Below, piece after piece: positions 30,246 through 41,828 of a DNA stretch of 64,000 bases. The notes below the pieces were generated by a model that saw nothing but the letters and a program-made list of their open reading frames with translations, had not been told where the DNA came from and did not search any database. The DNA is taken from the NCBI GenBank assembly GCA_905160935.1, contig CAJHZI010000513.1, forward strand, positions 724,501 to 788,500. The letters are read 5' to 3'. Numbering within the stretch: the stretch's first letter is position 1; each line of letters opens with the position of its first letter. The DNA comes from Enchytraeus crypticus (Eukaryota; Annelida; Clitellata; Enchytraeida; Enchytraeidae). A program made the position numbers and the translations under genes.

Positions 30246-31945
30246 GTTAGTAATGTCTTTTGAGAATTTAAATCTATTTGTATCGAATAATTCTCATTTT
30301 CATCGACAACGCTCTATGGTACTGCATTGATATTGTGGTAAGATTTATTAATTATTGTAGCCTTTAAAAAAGTACATTGATTTTTATGTTTGAAAATGTC
30401 TCTAAAGATGTGGACGTCCATGCAGTTCAATGATGCAATCAACTATTGCTTATACCTCTTATGACTTCATTAAAATTAGTAGCATTTATTTGCTTTGTTA
30501 AAGTGGAATCGTTTGATATTCTTTATTAGGTATAAATCATAGTAATTCGCGAGAGTTGTTTAAGAGATATTAGTGGCTCTTGCATTTAATAAATCAATTG
30601 ATTCCTGAAGTTTGATGTGGCTGCGTAATTCGTTGGTACATACCCTGCATTCTTAAAAGATAGCGGATCCATGTAATTAATTTAATTTTAATAAAAACGA
30701 TTTTGCGTCGTTTCCTTATGATATAATATTAGTTTTTCCCCGCACCATATGTCACTCTAAATTGATTAACCAAAAATTGCTGTATCTAAATTGATTTGAG
30801 AAAACATGGGATGAAGAGAGAAGGTCCTGAATGGTGCAGTTCTGTAGATATTGGTATCATTGCCTCAGTACATGAAGAAGATTGCAGGAGATTTGTGAAT
30901 GACAAATTTGTTAAGCTACATAGTATAATATTATTTACATTAAAGCTTGTTTCCACTTTTGTTCATAAACTGTTACGAGAATGTGAACTGATTCTAGTGC
31001 TTCTAAGAAGATCATTAATAATCATCCACAGATTTGTGTATTGTGTACTTTATATATATATATCGTTCTGTCTATTGTATTGTATTGAAATTGACGATTG
31101 TTTAAGTGCTGCGTACTGTATGGTATTCAGGTACAGTTAAATGTACGAAGATACTGCCGATGGTATTGAAGAGAGTTGGTGCGCCTGGACTTGGCCACAA
31201 GAGCTTGGGAGCGTCTGCGTCGTGTGTCAGCTCTCGAGGCAAACGATACGGCTGTGCCGAATGTAATCAGATGTTTACGAGCATGAGCATCCTCAACCAT
31301 CACATCAGCAGCGTGCATCGGAGAAGTTGCCCGTGCGTGTGTGCGGAGTGCGGTAAAAGTTTCACGTTCACCAGCATTCTCACGCGTCATATTAAAGTCT
31401 TCCACAATGCGGTGAAGCCTTATTTCTGTATCGAGTGCGGTAAAAGATTTGCCAGTAGTCGTAACTACAAGCGTCATGTCGCAGCCCTACATAGAGGTCT
31501 GAAGCTTCACCGGTGCCCCGTGTGCGAGAAATCATTCTCGTTCAAGGTTGCTCTCAATCGACATATCAAGGCTCTGCACAACAAGGAAAAGCCGTACGTG
31601 TGTCCGATATGTAACGATAGTTTTGCATACAGAAGCGTTCTAACGCGTCACGTCAGAGCGCTGCACGAGAAGCTTAAGCCGTACAACTGCGCAGAGTGTG
31701 GAAAGAGTTTCTCGTACAAGAGCGTGCTGACGAGACACATGCAGGCATTGCACGCGGGCGAGAGACCCTACGTTTGTCCTCACTGCGGAGAGACGTTCGC
31801 GTATAAGAACCTCCAGGTGCGCCACATTAAATCAGTGCATCAGAGCACCTGTCCGGAGAAACTTGTTTCCTGTCAGGAGTGCGGCAAGTCTTTCGCCAAT
31901 CAGGGAGCGCTCACTAGACACATGAAAACATTTCATCTGGAGTAG
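29984..31945 (+). CDS. C2H2 zinc-finger protein, two coding exons, eight fingers
   Basis: A putative nuclear DNA-binding regulator of 358 residues. Exon 1 (29984-30245) gives an 88-residue acidic N-terminus (MEQLVEIKPQ...KVDDDWLDLNNPDSEDGG) without a KRAB, BTB, ZAD or SCAN domain that I recognise. Exon 2 (31131-31945) carries all eight fingers in a row, starting YGCAECNQMF and ending MKTFHLE. Joined phase is 1 and the total is 359 codons including the stop. All fingers are C-x2-C...H-x4-H, rather than the usual H-x3-H, with most linkers close to the TGEKPY type (HNKEKPY, HAGERPY). The finger exon is clearly more GC-rich than its surroundings. Target genes are unknown and no one-to-one ortholog can be named. 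Confidence 0.93.
30246..31130 (+). other. Zinc-finger gene intron
   Basis: 885-bp A/T-rich intron ending TATTCAG. The open frame 30796-31140 inside it has no support as an exon. Confidence 0.7.
31131..31945 (+). CDS. Zinc-finger gene, coding exon 2 with eight fingers
   Basis: Opens GTVKCTKILPMVLKR, then eight C2H2 units from about 31252 to 31936 and a TAG stop. Finger bodies repeat the KSF...TRH pattern (SILTRH, VLTRH, ALTRH). Helix residues differ among fingers, so an extended DNA site is expected. Confidence 0.95.
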
Positions 31946-34000
31946 GTGAATGTGGTGCGTGAAACCAGGCAGCTGAGACGATTGCTAACGTACCATCTAT
32001 GTACTCTAAGTAATGTTTAGGCATAAACTGTTGAGGATGAGGAATACACTAGGCTGTGTTGATATCATATATTGGTAGGCATTCAGTTGTCATCCGTTAA
32101 GGGTCATGTGTAAATATTACTGTGGCAATTTTTTGCATATGTAAGGTGCACTGTTTCCACATTCGTGATAGCAAAACATTGAGGAAATATCTTAAACTGA
32201 AAGCGTTGTGAAGATTGCTTTAGAGTATAATAATAACATTCAGGATTGAAGATCAGAGTGTATCTCTGACTATTCTAATGTATTGGTTTAGCTTAGTATG
32301 TTTGAAGATACTGTGATTTTTTTGCCTATGTCGCATTCGTTCAACTATCAATCGTTGTTGAAACGAGTAAGGCCGAGATTCTTTTTTTCATGGAATTTAG
32401 CCAACTAGTAAGTTCTATTCTACTGAAAAGGTCATTTTTCTTGCTGTGACTTGTATTACAGAACTGCTGCATAGCTTTGAGGCATGAATGTAATGCAATA
32501 CATGTTTAAGAGGGTTAGAGCCTGCTAGTCCATCGCAGGATCATATCAGTTTATCATGGAGAATATAAGAGGCTAACAGATTGTAGATGTAAATTTTGAT
32601 ATAAGTTGAGAAATATCTGGTGTTATATCACACTGACTTTTTATTTCATTAACAAGTGTTCTAATGTGTAGAACACTTTAATGGGCATGATAGCGTATGA
32701 AGTGTTAGTAAAATTGTTGAAATATCGGTGTCTTAAAACAACCACTAATCACCACAAATTTATTATTAGGCGTTCATGCACAGGAATAGCTGATTCTGTT
32801 GCAGTTGAGTGGTGTTAGGAAGTTGAACGATGTTCATGTGGTTTGCATGCAAATGCTGACTTAGCAGTTAGCCTTATTGGCTTCTAGAACAATGACAAAT
32901 AGAACTCTATGGAGTCAGATGCACGTGAAACTAGGTCTGCCTGCTCTCATTGTTCTAATCGACTAGGTGTATGCTGATATGACTTCTGTAGGGCACCTGT
33001 AGTGCTGTAAAATATTTTGTATTCTTCACGTTGTAAATTACTCGGTAATTGCTTTTAATAATTTTTTGATTTATAGTTGCCATTTAACAATATTTTTAGA
33101 CGTTTTAGAATAGTTTCCAGTCTTTAATTCATGTTTAGTTATAAAATATAATAATCTTAAAATGAACCTTTAGCGTAATACAAATGGTTGTAATGTTGAA
33201 CGAAAGTTAAAGTCCACCATACTATAATATTGCTGTTGATTCTACAAACATGTTTAACATGTTTATTTTGTATTTAAATGAATCGTACGATGAGGCTTTG
33301 CGATGTTGCCTAGGCCTTAAGACGCTTCTGAAGGTATTCTTTGGATTAGAAAACAAACTATCTTTAGCAATTTTAGATATTTTTCTGATATTTATTTATA
33401 ATAATATAGAAATATATTTGCGTACGAACTGATTAATTTCTTATGAAATAACAGCATATTAAACTTGTAAGATTAATTTATTATTAAACTTTTGAATTTG
33501 TTTAACAGTGCAAATATATTTAACTTTATTATAAATACATGATTAATTAAGCCACACTTAATTAAATAATTGACTAATTAATTCATTAAGTCTGTAATTA
33601 ACTAAATATGTGACTAATTACTTTATTAATTAAGCCAGCAGTTAACTAGATAATGTATTATTTAATTGATAAAGTCAGTACACTGAGGCTTGTTATCAAG
33701 TAGTGTACTAAGTCGCTAAAACCCTCGACAAAAAATTAGATCTCATGTAATTACTAATGTGATAGATTAAACAGTCGACTACATTTGTTGGCTGGTTTAA
33801 CATCCATTTCGAAAGGTGTTCATGATGTTATTGCCGGGTAATGAAATGGCCATTAGTCTCAGTAAAGATATGCTACAGAGTTTTGAAATTGTTTTGGAGT
33901 TCGTAAGAAATAAAAGTATTTAGACTTTATGATGTATTTACTTGTTTTGGAATAAAAATAGGTGAGCTTGCTAAAAAAGATTTCTATAAATTTTGTTTAT
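31946..34000 (+). other. 3' flank of the zinc-finger gene
   Basis: No long frame. AATAAA words occur near 33908 and 33950 and could end a long 3' UTR, but this cannot be told from sequence alone. 33530-33680 is rich in TTAATTA. Confidence 0.35.
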
Positions 34001-34489
34001 TAAATTAAATACTGAAAAACTCTCTCGTTCCATTAGTTATTAGAGATGCCAGTTTAACGGTGACTAAACATTTCTTAACGAGGACTAAGTTTTTTGTTGT
34101 GTTTTATTTCTCCTCTACATTATTAGTTTTCTTGAAATATTTGAACGTAATAGTTAATAAAATATGTTTCGTTGAAATTTCTGGTTTCCATTGCAATTTT
34201 TATCCGTGAATTTTTGCAAGTATTTTAATTAGCATACATAACTAAGTTATGCCTTTAGAAACGGACTCCCTCATATTTTAATACTGTATTTTAACTGCAA
34301 GTATTTTTAACGGCAGGTATTTGAATTAACTTACATAACTAATTTATGCCTTTAGAAACGGACAGTCTCTCGCTAAATCCTTCCCATGTAATCAACCCGG
34401 GTGTGCTTGTCGTTATAACAATCCACCAGGGTGTTCTCTTAATACACCAAGCAACCCGGGTGCTCAGTCCATAGACCTAATCTAAAAGA

Positions 34490-34610
34490 TATGGCGATGT
34501 TAACTTTATCTCTCGAAAGGGTGTCAGTGAAGAAGGAGCCCAGGATTTGATCTCGCATCCTGAAACTTTGCTGACTATGTCGCCACGCTCAGCCTCGCAT
34601 TATTCTACTT
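34490..34610 (-). repeat. tRNA-like SINE family G, minus copy
   Basis: GTTAACTTTATCTCTCGAAAGG, GTCAGTGAAG, GGAGCCCAGGATTTGATC, GACTATGTCGCCACGCTCAGCC. Two nearby near-copies of TTATGCCTTTAGAAACGGAC (34247, 34345) form a separate direct repeat of about 98 bp. Confidence 0.55.
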
Positions 34611-35229
34611 ATACCCGTCAAGGTAGATTACTAGCCTGATATCTACCACTAGCTTATTGGTTTAGCTTTTGCGTTTCTTTGGAATTCCAAAATAAGTCTG
34701 TATAATGTACAGTCCAATTTTCCAATTTGCATTTGAGTACAGTTTCAACTCCAGTCTCCTTACAAATAACAATCAAAAGAGTGATTCACGCAGGCTGCGT
34801 AATCGTTAAACAGGGGTGATTAAATACATTATTAGATTTATAATTAGAAAGATGTCAAATGTAAATACTATTTTAATAATCAGACATAATCATATTTAAT
34901 GAAAAAATTTCAAATATCGTTATGACATTGTAATTAAAAATTGTAAGATTATATCTATTAAAATATATCTGTACTAATTATCTAAATGTACTGATTATCT
35001 TAATGGTTGCTATTATCCAAACTTAGTTACTCGGTATCTATTGCGACTACATCGGGAAATCTGATACTCAACATATACCATCATCATCTTCTTCCTTTGA
35101 ATCCCTGTTTAACTAGGAATAATTAAGAAACAGTAATAAAAATAATAGTAATGGATCCTGTAATCGTGCTGCTACTAGGTGCAGAAGTTCGGCAGGCCTA
35201 TAACAATAAAGGCCTACATGCAAATTAAA

Positions 35230-35411
35230 TTAAGCGCGTGAAAGAAAACGCAGTTCGTAGTAGCTGGGAAACAAAGTGACGAGGAAGTTTTTTGAGAAGA
35301 CGACAAAGTCTCGGCCCTCTGGTGGCAGAACGTTAAACTTGAGCAGAAGATTTGCTGTGATGAGAAAAACCTCCTGTCTCGCTAACAGCTCACCCAAACA
35401 TGATCTCTTAC
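35230..35411 (-). CDS. P450 exon 5, heme cysteine and C-terminus
   Basis: [25 protein letters not shown]... ending RFLSRA and TAA. It has no start codon and is too short for a frame scan, but phase and the FxxGxRxCxG motif fix it. Confidence 0.94.
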
Positions 35412-38400
35412 CTGATGAATAACAAACAAATGAACGCTAACTCACTTAACAACAACAATACAATTAGAGTGTTACTGTTGTTCATGACAACATCGAACAC
35501 TGTGGAACCAAATAAAAACTGATGAGCAGAGGGAGGGGTCCATAAATTTTGCGAGCCACAATCCGGGTAATCAGTTCAAGGAAGGGTACTAGCGGAATGG
35601 AAATTTGCTTGTTGATCTCAGGTCATGGACATTTGGAGGATAGGAAAAGTCGGTCGATAGAAAAAATCTATTCAGTTTCGAATGATGAGTTATGAATGAT
35701 GGGAATGACGAATGATTACTAATTCAGTTGCGAATCAATCTTCACGAATCCCTCTTTACAAAACTCATTATATGCATTAATAGCTCTAATTCCTGCGTTT
35801 AGACCCTAGAACTTCAAACCCATGCACAAATTAATTTTATGAATGTCGAAGTTCTAAAGTCAAATCGCAGTGGTTGGAGCTACTTATACTTATAGATTTA
35901 GTTGGGTTCTGTAAAGAAGGATTCGTGTTCATTTATATTTTAATGTCTCAACAGCGTAGTGGTTAGAGGCCTAAGATAACGGCATACAGTGTAAGTGACA
36001 TGCTAACTTGCATTCATAGAAAATTGGCTACACAGTTTCTTAACTGAGCCTCAGCACACCTACTTCAAAACGAAATTGATTGAAGAAAAGACGTCTTTGT
36101 AAACTGTATTCCAATTTTTGCTGGATAATTCATCGATTTAAGTTTAAATCAGGTAATAAAATGGCAGAGACTTATTAGAGATTAATGAAGTGAATACCGT
36201 GAATATACACCTTGTAGTCTTCTCTATATCTGCGGTTTATAAGCTTAATTCCTCTAGCGACCACTTAGTGAAAGACAAACGTATGGTATATTCAAACAGT
36301 GGCCTCAAAGTAAATTACACTTGTTGAGAGTTACATTAAGCTAAGAATCAGACGTGACCAGATGCTGGAATGATATAAATGGAATAGCATAGCAGTTGAC
36401 AGGATTTACCCAGAGAGAAGGTTAACACAAGATCTTTTCCTTTCACTCTTCCCTCTTCGTCGAGGAATCTTTCTGGAGAGAACACCTCAGGGTCTTTCCA
36501 CAGCTGTCGATCCATATGGGCGGCATATATGTTCGGGTACACCTGCCAATCAAGTCATATCGTACCATATTGTGTCATATGGTACGATATGACACAATAA
36601 ATACAGGAAATCACCAGAATAACAGTTCTACTTAACGCTAAGCAGATAATTACACAGCTTGCAGATGAGTCATTCATAGCCAATTAATTTGATCATCTAT
36701 AGACAATATAAACTATACAACAGTATAGTTTATATAGCGACAAACAAATCTCGCCACGATAGTCTTTGAAATTGTAAATATATAGCCTAATTAAAACAGT
36801 GAAAATGCGAACATTAGCATCTTAGGATAAGTGAAATTCTCCCACCTACTCACAAATATTGTTTTTCGGTTTTGTTAGCTTACTGCATGACGGGGGGCGT
36901 CCTTGACATCATTATTGAATGAGGAAGCGGACGTTAAACCTTTATTATTATTATTATTATTACCATTATTATTATTACTATTATTATTATTTTTTTTTTA
37001 ATTTTTACCCCGGTGTAAAGAACCTGGGATTTGATAAAAACGTTTCATTTCTTATTATGATTATTTTTTAAAAAATATTATTATTATTATTATTTTTAAA
37101 TTTTAATTTTTACCCCGGTGTAAAGAACCTGGGGTTTGATAAAAACGATTCAAGCAATACGTGCTGAATCGCCGCCCGGCTATTCGAGGTCATCAATCGG
37201 CTTAAAAGAATTATTGAAGCAGACTGCATTAAATCTTTGCAAAGTCATGGAAAGCCTTTGCCAAAGAAAAGAAGTCTCACGCTTATCGCCGGTTTGCTCT
37301 GCAATAAGTCTGCCTATGCCATTAATAAAGTCAGCTCCTTCGGGATTCATCGGGCCCATGGTTTCAATGGCCACCGGAACAACTTCATATCCTAAGGACA
37401 GGTCACGGTATTTATCCAACTTTCTAGAGGCGGCATGAACAGCAGCTCCACCGGCTGTGACTGAAGTCGTATTCAGGTAGGAGTTTGCCATAGTGCCAAT
37501 GACCGTGACGTCCCATACGGCACATTTACCCGTTGCACCAGGGCACTAAAGTCATGCCGCCCGGACGCTTGCCGTCTGATCTGGACAACCCACTTGGTTT
37601 CTTAGAGGAAGGGATGCCTGCTCTTGAAAGTGCTCGCCATATTAAGTCATTTAAATTGTGATGCGCTAGACATTCTACCTGAGCTTCGTTTGCAGGAGAG
37701 GCCGTGGAGACCTCAAGCGTCGACTTCATGACCGCAAGGGCACATGTGAGGCTCGCAAGTTTTCGCCACTAAACGGAAACTAACGGCTACTCGAATCGCC
37801 TCATTGCCTAAAAAAAGCCCACAAGAAGCAACAGGGAGAGCGTGAAGCCAGTCGCTGCTTCTTTTGGTTGATACAGCTAGGAGTCGTGCTCTGTCTACTG
37901 CATTGGACTGGGACTCTAACAGACTGGTATAAATCCGATCACTATAAGACGGTCCCATGATTTCTGGTTACTGACTGAGGTAGAAGGTGGAGTACTGGAG
38001 GTGAGGCTTTTGGACCAAACTGACAACGCAACGTCAATGAATCTATCGGCAGAAAGGGAGCACTTATGAAGGATGGCGTCTTGCAACTGCCTCGTTCCCA
38101 TCGCTGATGCCAAGAAGGCTGAAGGCGCGATATGGGAATCAAGACGAATTCCAAGACCACATTTGCTCACCGGTAAACTGGCTTGCTGCCACTGCAAATC
38201 AGACAAATCTGCGTTGACAACGGCGCACAAGCATTGCCTAAGAGCCTCGTCGTAGTCTAAAAGCCGCGGATTAGAGAAGCTTGGACTAGAGCGCAGAATG
38301 TGCATAAGTTTAGGTGCACTTAATGAAAAGCGAAGGATTGTCAAAGCATCATTAGCGGCTAGCGACTTCAAGCGCGATACTGTACGTTTGAGAACCTCCA

Positions 38401-39023
38401 AGCGACTAGATAAAGCGGTGGTAGTAGCTTCTTCTCCAGAGAGTGGCGCGCCGAGTAGAGTAATATGGGATAGGCCCATTGGCAAAAAGGATGACAAAAC
38501 TGAGTTGCCCGAAGATTTGCAAACTGATGATATGACTTCGCACTTGGTACGATTCAACTGAAGCCCAAATTCTTGGCCTCTGTCGATGATAGTCTGTACA
38601 TCATTTGCAATCGACGACTCGCAACCACCAAGAGTAATGTCATCTAGGTATCCCACCGTGAGAGCGCTAGAGAGAGAAGTAAGGAGAGGGTGAATAGTCA
38701 AGCAAAACAGCATGGGCCCTAAGGGATCCCCTTGTTGGACTCCTTCCTGTGATTCAATGCACCAGTCTCCGAACTTTCCACGAAGGGCTTGAGTAGGCTA
38801 GATGGCTGAAGCTATACAGCTCTGGAATCGTGTGATGTATTTCGCTGAGCATTCGTGATCTACTCAAGCAATTAAAAGCGTTACGGAAGTCTAGCTTTAC
38901 CACGAAGTGATCAGCTGGCATTGACTCAGCGAAACGGCGAGTAGCGTGAACAGCTGCCTCACAGCCACCTGGAATACCAGCTCCAAGTTGAATTGGGCTC
39001 AAGTAATCGCTGAGAGCAGACAC

Positions 39024-39059
<36 letters not shown>

Positions 39060-41828
39060 GTGATATAAAATACAGAATAGTTAACGTAAAGCAACGTTTT
39101 CCCAATGCAGTGGCAATTGCTCATTACGCAACTTTGAAACCACAAGTAGACCGATGCAGTATAACAAAAGAAAACTCATGGCAGTGGAATACAATTAAGA
39201 CGAGTACGACTCAATACGTACTTAGCATATACACACGATAGGCAACATAAATATTGCCTAACTCTCTAGAAATTCATATTATTAATCGGTAAATTATTGT
39301 TTAGTTGCCAAGCTAATGCTGTGCAAAAATTGAGCTTAGAATTGGTTTAGACTTCTTACCACAGTTCCCTTCGGTATGAAATGTCCTCCAAGTTCAGCAT
39401 CGTCGAGAGCATAGTGAGGTAGGGCTAGAGGCAACACGGCTAACAGGCGATATATCTCCAGTATAGTGGCCTCTAAGTAGGGTAACCTAGCAGCATCGTC
39501 AAGGGTAACCAGTCCATTTACATCCGCGATGAAGTCGAGCTCTTCTTGAACGCGGCGCTGCTTGTCAGGATGATTTGCCATATGAATCAAAGCGAACTGA
39601 ATTGTGGTTGATGTCGTGTCAGAGCCGGCAACCAGAAGATCTCTTACTATAAATAGTAGCTCAACTTTGTCGTAAGCGTCTTTGCCACCCATCTTTTCCA
39701 CAAACCTTTTTACAAAACTGTCTCTTTCAGAATCAAGGCTGGACTCCGTCTGCTTAGAGATGAACTCCATGTGTTGCTTTTGATTATCTAATGCAGCTCG
39801 TATGGCTGATTTAAACTTTGGCAGGGATCTTAAAGCTGGACAGATGTCTATTTTACGTCTTTCGCCTTGTACAAAATCACGTAAGTTGTAGGCCAACTTC
39901 GACAAACTCATGTCTCTTTGACTGATCCTTTCTCCGAAAACTATGCTATTAATAACGTTCATCGTGCATACGGTCATCTTGTCATTGGGATTGAAAGAAC
40001 TTTCCTGTTGCTCAATAATTAATCCAATTAATTCATTAACCTCTACCAGAATCCTTTCCTGCATTATTCTGAATCCATATCCAAATTCCTTCAGAATGTT
40101 TAGAGTTATCTGATGAATTTTGCGAAAGCTCCCTCCGTATTGTTTCATGACAATTCCTGCAGTACATAAATCAATCATTCAAAGATGACAAGATTAAGGT
40201 GGATAAGACCTACATTAAGACTAGTTCATGAAAACACTCAATACGAAGATCGCTTACATATACACCGATTGTGGCAATGTACCACTAGGCTGCTTGACCA
40301 ATTAACTGTCTATTCATCGCTTCTGTAGCATTTAGCATAGAACGGCACTTTATAAACATACTTTTTATTATTATTATGTAGATTATCGACTAAAAAATTA
40401 AATATTTCCCATACCTATGGGAAATAAATATTGTAAAGACTAAAATTTGTGAGAAATCAAATTCAATCTTGCAGATGGATATGTGTACCACTCTGCTACT
40501 CCAGTGTCCACAAAGTGACGTCTAATAGAGATCAGTGGAGGAAGAGGGTTGTAGAGACTACTCTAGTATCCACAAGTGACGTCTAATAGAGATCAATGGA
40601 GGAAGATGGTTGTAGAGACTACTCCAGTGTCCACAAAGTGACGTCAAATAGAGATCAGCGGAGGAAGAGTGTCGGAGAGAATAACACCAGTAGCCTAACC
40701 GCAAAGTGGCGCCTAATGTCGCTTGAAGAAGAATCATTCAAACAAGTTCAAAAGTAAAGAGCTGAACGTAAACAGATCAATTGAAATAACTTGGACTTTA
40801 TCACTGGAGTGAAACGTAACAATTCCACAACTACGACAAAGTAAAGAGAATATCCCCATAATCCTAAAATAAACTTTTTTAAGAGATCAGTATTTGCTCT
40901 AACCGTATTCGTTGGGATTCATAATCCGGGTGGAAGAGTAGCCCATTCGTCTACCTGAGAATACTGCAGACTGTATAATCAGGGCATCGACAATGAGCTC
41001 GCGTGTATTCAACACAACAACGTATCTGCACACATCATACATCCTCATCATCCTCATCTTCCTCATCATCCTCCTCATCATCATCATCATCATCAGCATG
41101 GATCATATTCTCTTGAGTTACGAACAGCTATCGTAGTTATATAGACGTGTCTATGCACATGTAATTAGCTGTTCAACCACTGCAAACATTTCCTGTATTT
41201 GATAACTAAATTTATAAAGTAGGGTCTACTAAATTTAGTTTATGTTTCACTTCTGAAGCGAATGAGCAGTTTGACTTTAAGAATATGTCGCCACAGAACC
41301 AAAAATTTAAAAGAGCTAAAAACCTAATGTTAACGTCAGTTTCCTCACTCGAAAGAGATGCCAGTGACGAGAGAGCCAGAATTTGAACACCGCACATATT
41401 GATCCACGGTCGAATATCTTACCAACATCGCCACTGACTCCAGCCAGTCACAATCCGTGAAGCCTTACGTTTGTTTTAGAATGACAAGAAAATGGTACTC
41501 ACTCTGTTCCAATGCCGACACTAAATATCGGTCCTAGTCTTTCTGACGTCTTCCTGAAGAACTCGGCAAAATTGTTCCAACCTCTCAGCATAAACGGAAA
41601 GGATCCAACTACAGGAAGAGTTGGAAGCCTTGGCGGAAGTGCGAGTCCACTTCTTTTCTTGTTTCCAGAAATTGTTTTGATAATGAAATAGGTAGTTAAA
41701 GCTACAGCAAGATAGAGTACCAAGCTGTTAGCATTAGCATCAAATTGCAGCACACTATCGAGAGACATGTCTATGAATATTGATGAATCTGAAACCAAAC
41801 TATCTGAAGAATATTGAATTATTATCAT
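35230..41828 (-). CDS. Cytochrome P450, clan 2-like, five exons, complete
   Basis: A heme monooxygenase of about 519 residues, expected on the ER membrane, oxidising small lipophilic substrates with NADPH-P450 reductase. Coding exons: 41503-41828, 40904-41025, 39360-40156, 36410-36542 and 35230-35411. Phases join throughout and the total is 520 codons with TAA. In order: hydrophobic anchor [16 protein letters not shown], proline hinge [14 protein letters not shown]-helix AGSDTTST, K-helix EIYR (ExxR), FSPERF, and the heme loop FSLGKRSCLG, which spans the last junction and has the axial Cys. Motif style (LPPxPxxLPxxGS, AGSDTT) fits the CYP1/2/17 clan; the subfamily is not resolved. Intron 3 (between the third and fourth exon) holds a 2 kb RLE-type LINE in the same orientation. 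An alternative start is the Met at about residue 21 (MSLDSVLQF), directly before the anchor. Confidence 0.95.
35448..35660 (-). repeat. LINE 3'-end repeat family A in P450 intron 4
   Basis: AACAACAATACAATTAGAGTG, ACAACATCGAACACTGTGG, TGATGAGCAGAGGGAGGGGTCC, TCAGGTCATGGACATTTGG. It is longer than most copies and reaches into the 3' UTR shared with the LINE at 25526. Confidence 0.75.
36410..36542 (-). CDS. P450 exon 4, PERF region
   Basis: [31 protein letters not shown]...TFSLG. Ends one base into the heme-loop Gly. Confidence 0.95.
36886..36990 (+). repeat. Family B tail and (ATT)n, target of an RLE-type LINE
   Basis: GGGGGGCGTCCTTGACATC, GAGGAAGCGGACGTTAAACC and (TTA)n. The LINE sits in this (TTA)n, which resumes at 39024. 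Confidence 0.75.
37180..37729 (-). pseudogene. Restriction-like endonuclease end of the RLE-type element
   Basis: Two frames (37526-37729 and 37180-37491). The first ends in [17 protein letters not shown]; the second resumes at [19 protein letters not shown] and continues with [16 protein letters not shown]. One indel near 37520 splits the catalytic core; the WDVTV segment lies between the two frames. Confidence 0.75.
37916..38713 (-). pseudogene. Reverse transcriptase core of the RLE-type element
   Basis: 265-residue frame starting [11 protein letters not shown] with [11 protein letters not shown] near residue 22. The upstream RT part (38754-39023) is in another frame. Confidence 0.85.
39024..39060. 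repeat. (ATT)n microsatellite at LINE 5' edge
   Basis: Pure (ATT)n beside the truncated 5' end of the element. Confidence 0.9.
39360..40156 (-). CDS. P450 exon 3, helices C to K
   Basis: [16 protein letters not shown]... through [17 protein letters not shown] (I-helix) and [16 protein letters not shown] (K-helix) to HFIPKGTV before GTAAGA. 265 whole codons with phase 2 and 0 edges. Confidence 0.96.
40494..40680. repeat. 62-bp tandem repeat, three copies, in P450 intron
   Basis: The block CCACAAAGTGACGTCTAATAG recurs at about 40508, 40570 and 40631 with a GATCAGTGGAGGAAGAG half. It lies between exons 2 and 3. Confidence 0.9.
40904..41025 (-). CDS. P450 exon 2
   Basis: [25 protein letters not shown]...NPNEY, the beta-1/B-helix region (family pattern VVLNSPE...FAGRP). 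The Met-rich frame upstream of it comes from an (ATC)n microsatellite in the intron at 41040-41098, very close to the acceptor. Confidence 0.9.
41325..41450 (-). repeat. tRNA-like SINE family G, minus copy
   Basis: AACGTCAGTTTCCTCACTCG, GAGAGCCAGAATTTGAAC, TGATCCACGGTCGAATATC, GCCACTGACTCCAGCC. It is in P450 intron 1. Confidence 0.75.
41503..41828 (-). CDS. P450 exon 1, membrane anchor and hinge
   Basis: [15 protein letters not shown]... with the transmembrane segment and [16 protein letters not shown], ending FSVGIGTE in phase 2 before GTGAGT. Confidence 0.92.

Larger units (their letters stand above)
36998..39023 (-). mobile_element. RLE-type non-LTR retrotransposon, 5'-truncated and frame-broken
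   Basis: Reads from 39023 down. RT blocks: [61 protein letters not shown] (the YxDD site). Then a thumb-like region, a Cys/His knuckle [14 protein letters not shown], and a restriction-like endonuclease core [16 protein letters not shown] followed by WDVTVIGT in the next frame. This order, RT then knuckle then RLE, fits the R2-type group, not APE LINEs. The usual RPDG aspartate is Gly here and at least three frameshifts are present, so it is dead. It ends in (ATT)n with a duplicated 3' tail at 36998-37147. Confidence 0.85.

Noticed and set aside
30796-31140. 114-residue open frame before the zinc-finger exon
   Set aside because: Lies in the intron, with no family match. The finger exon is read in frame from the acceptor at 31131, and phase fits exon 1.
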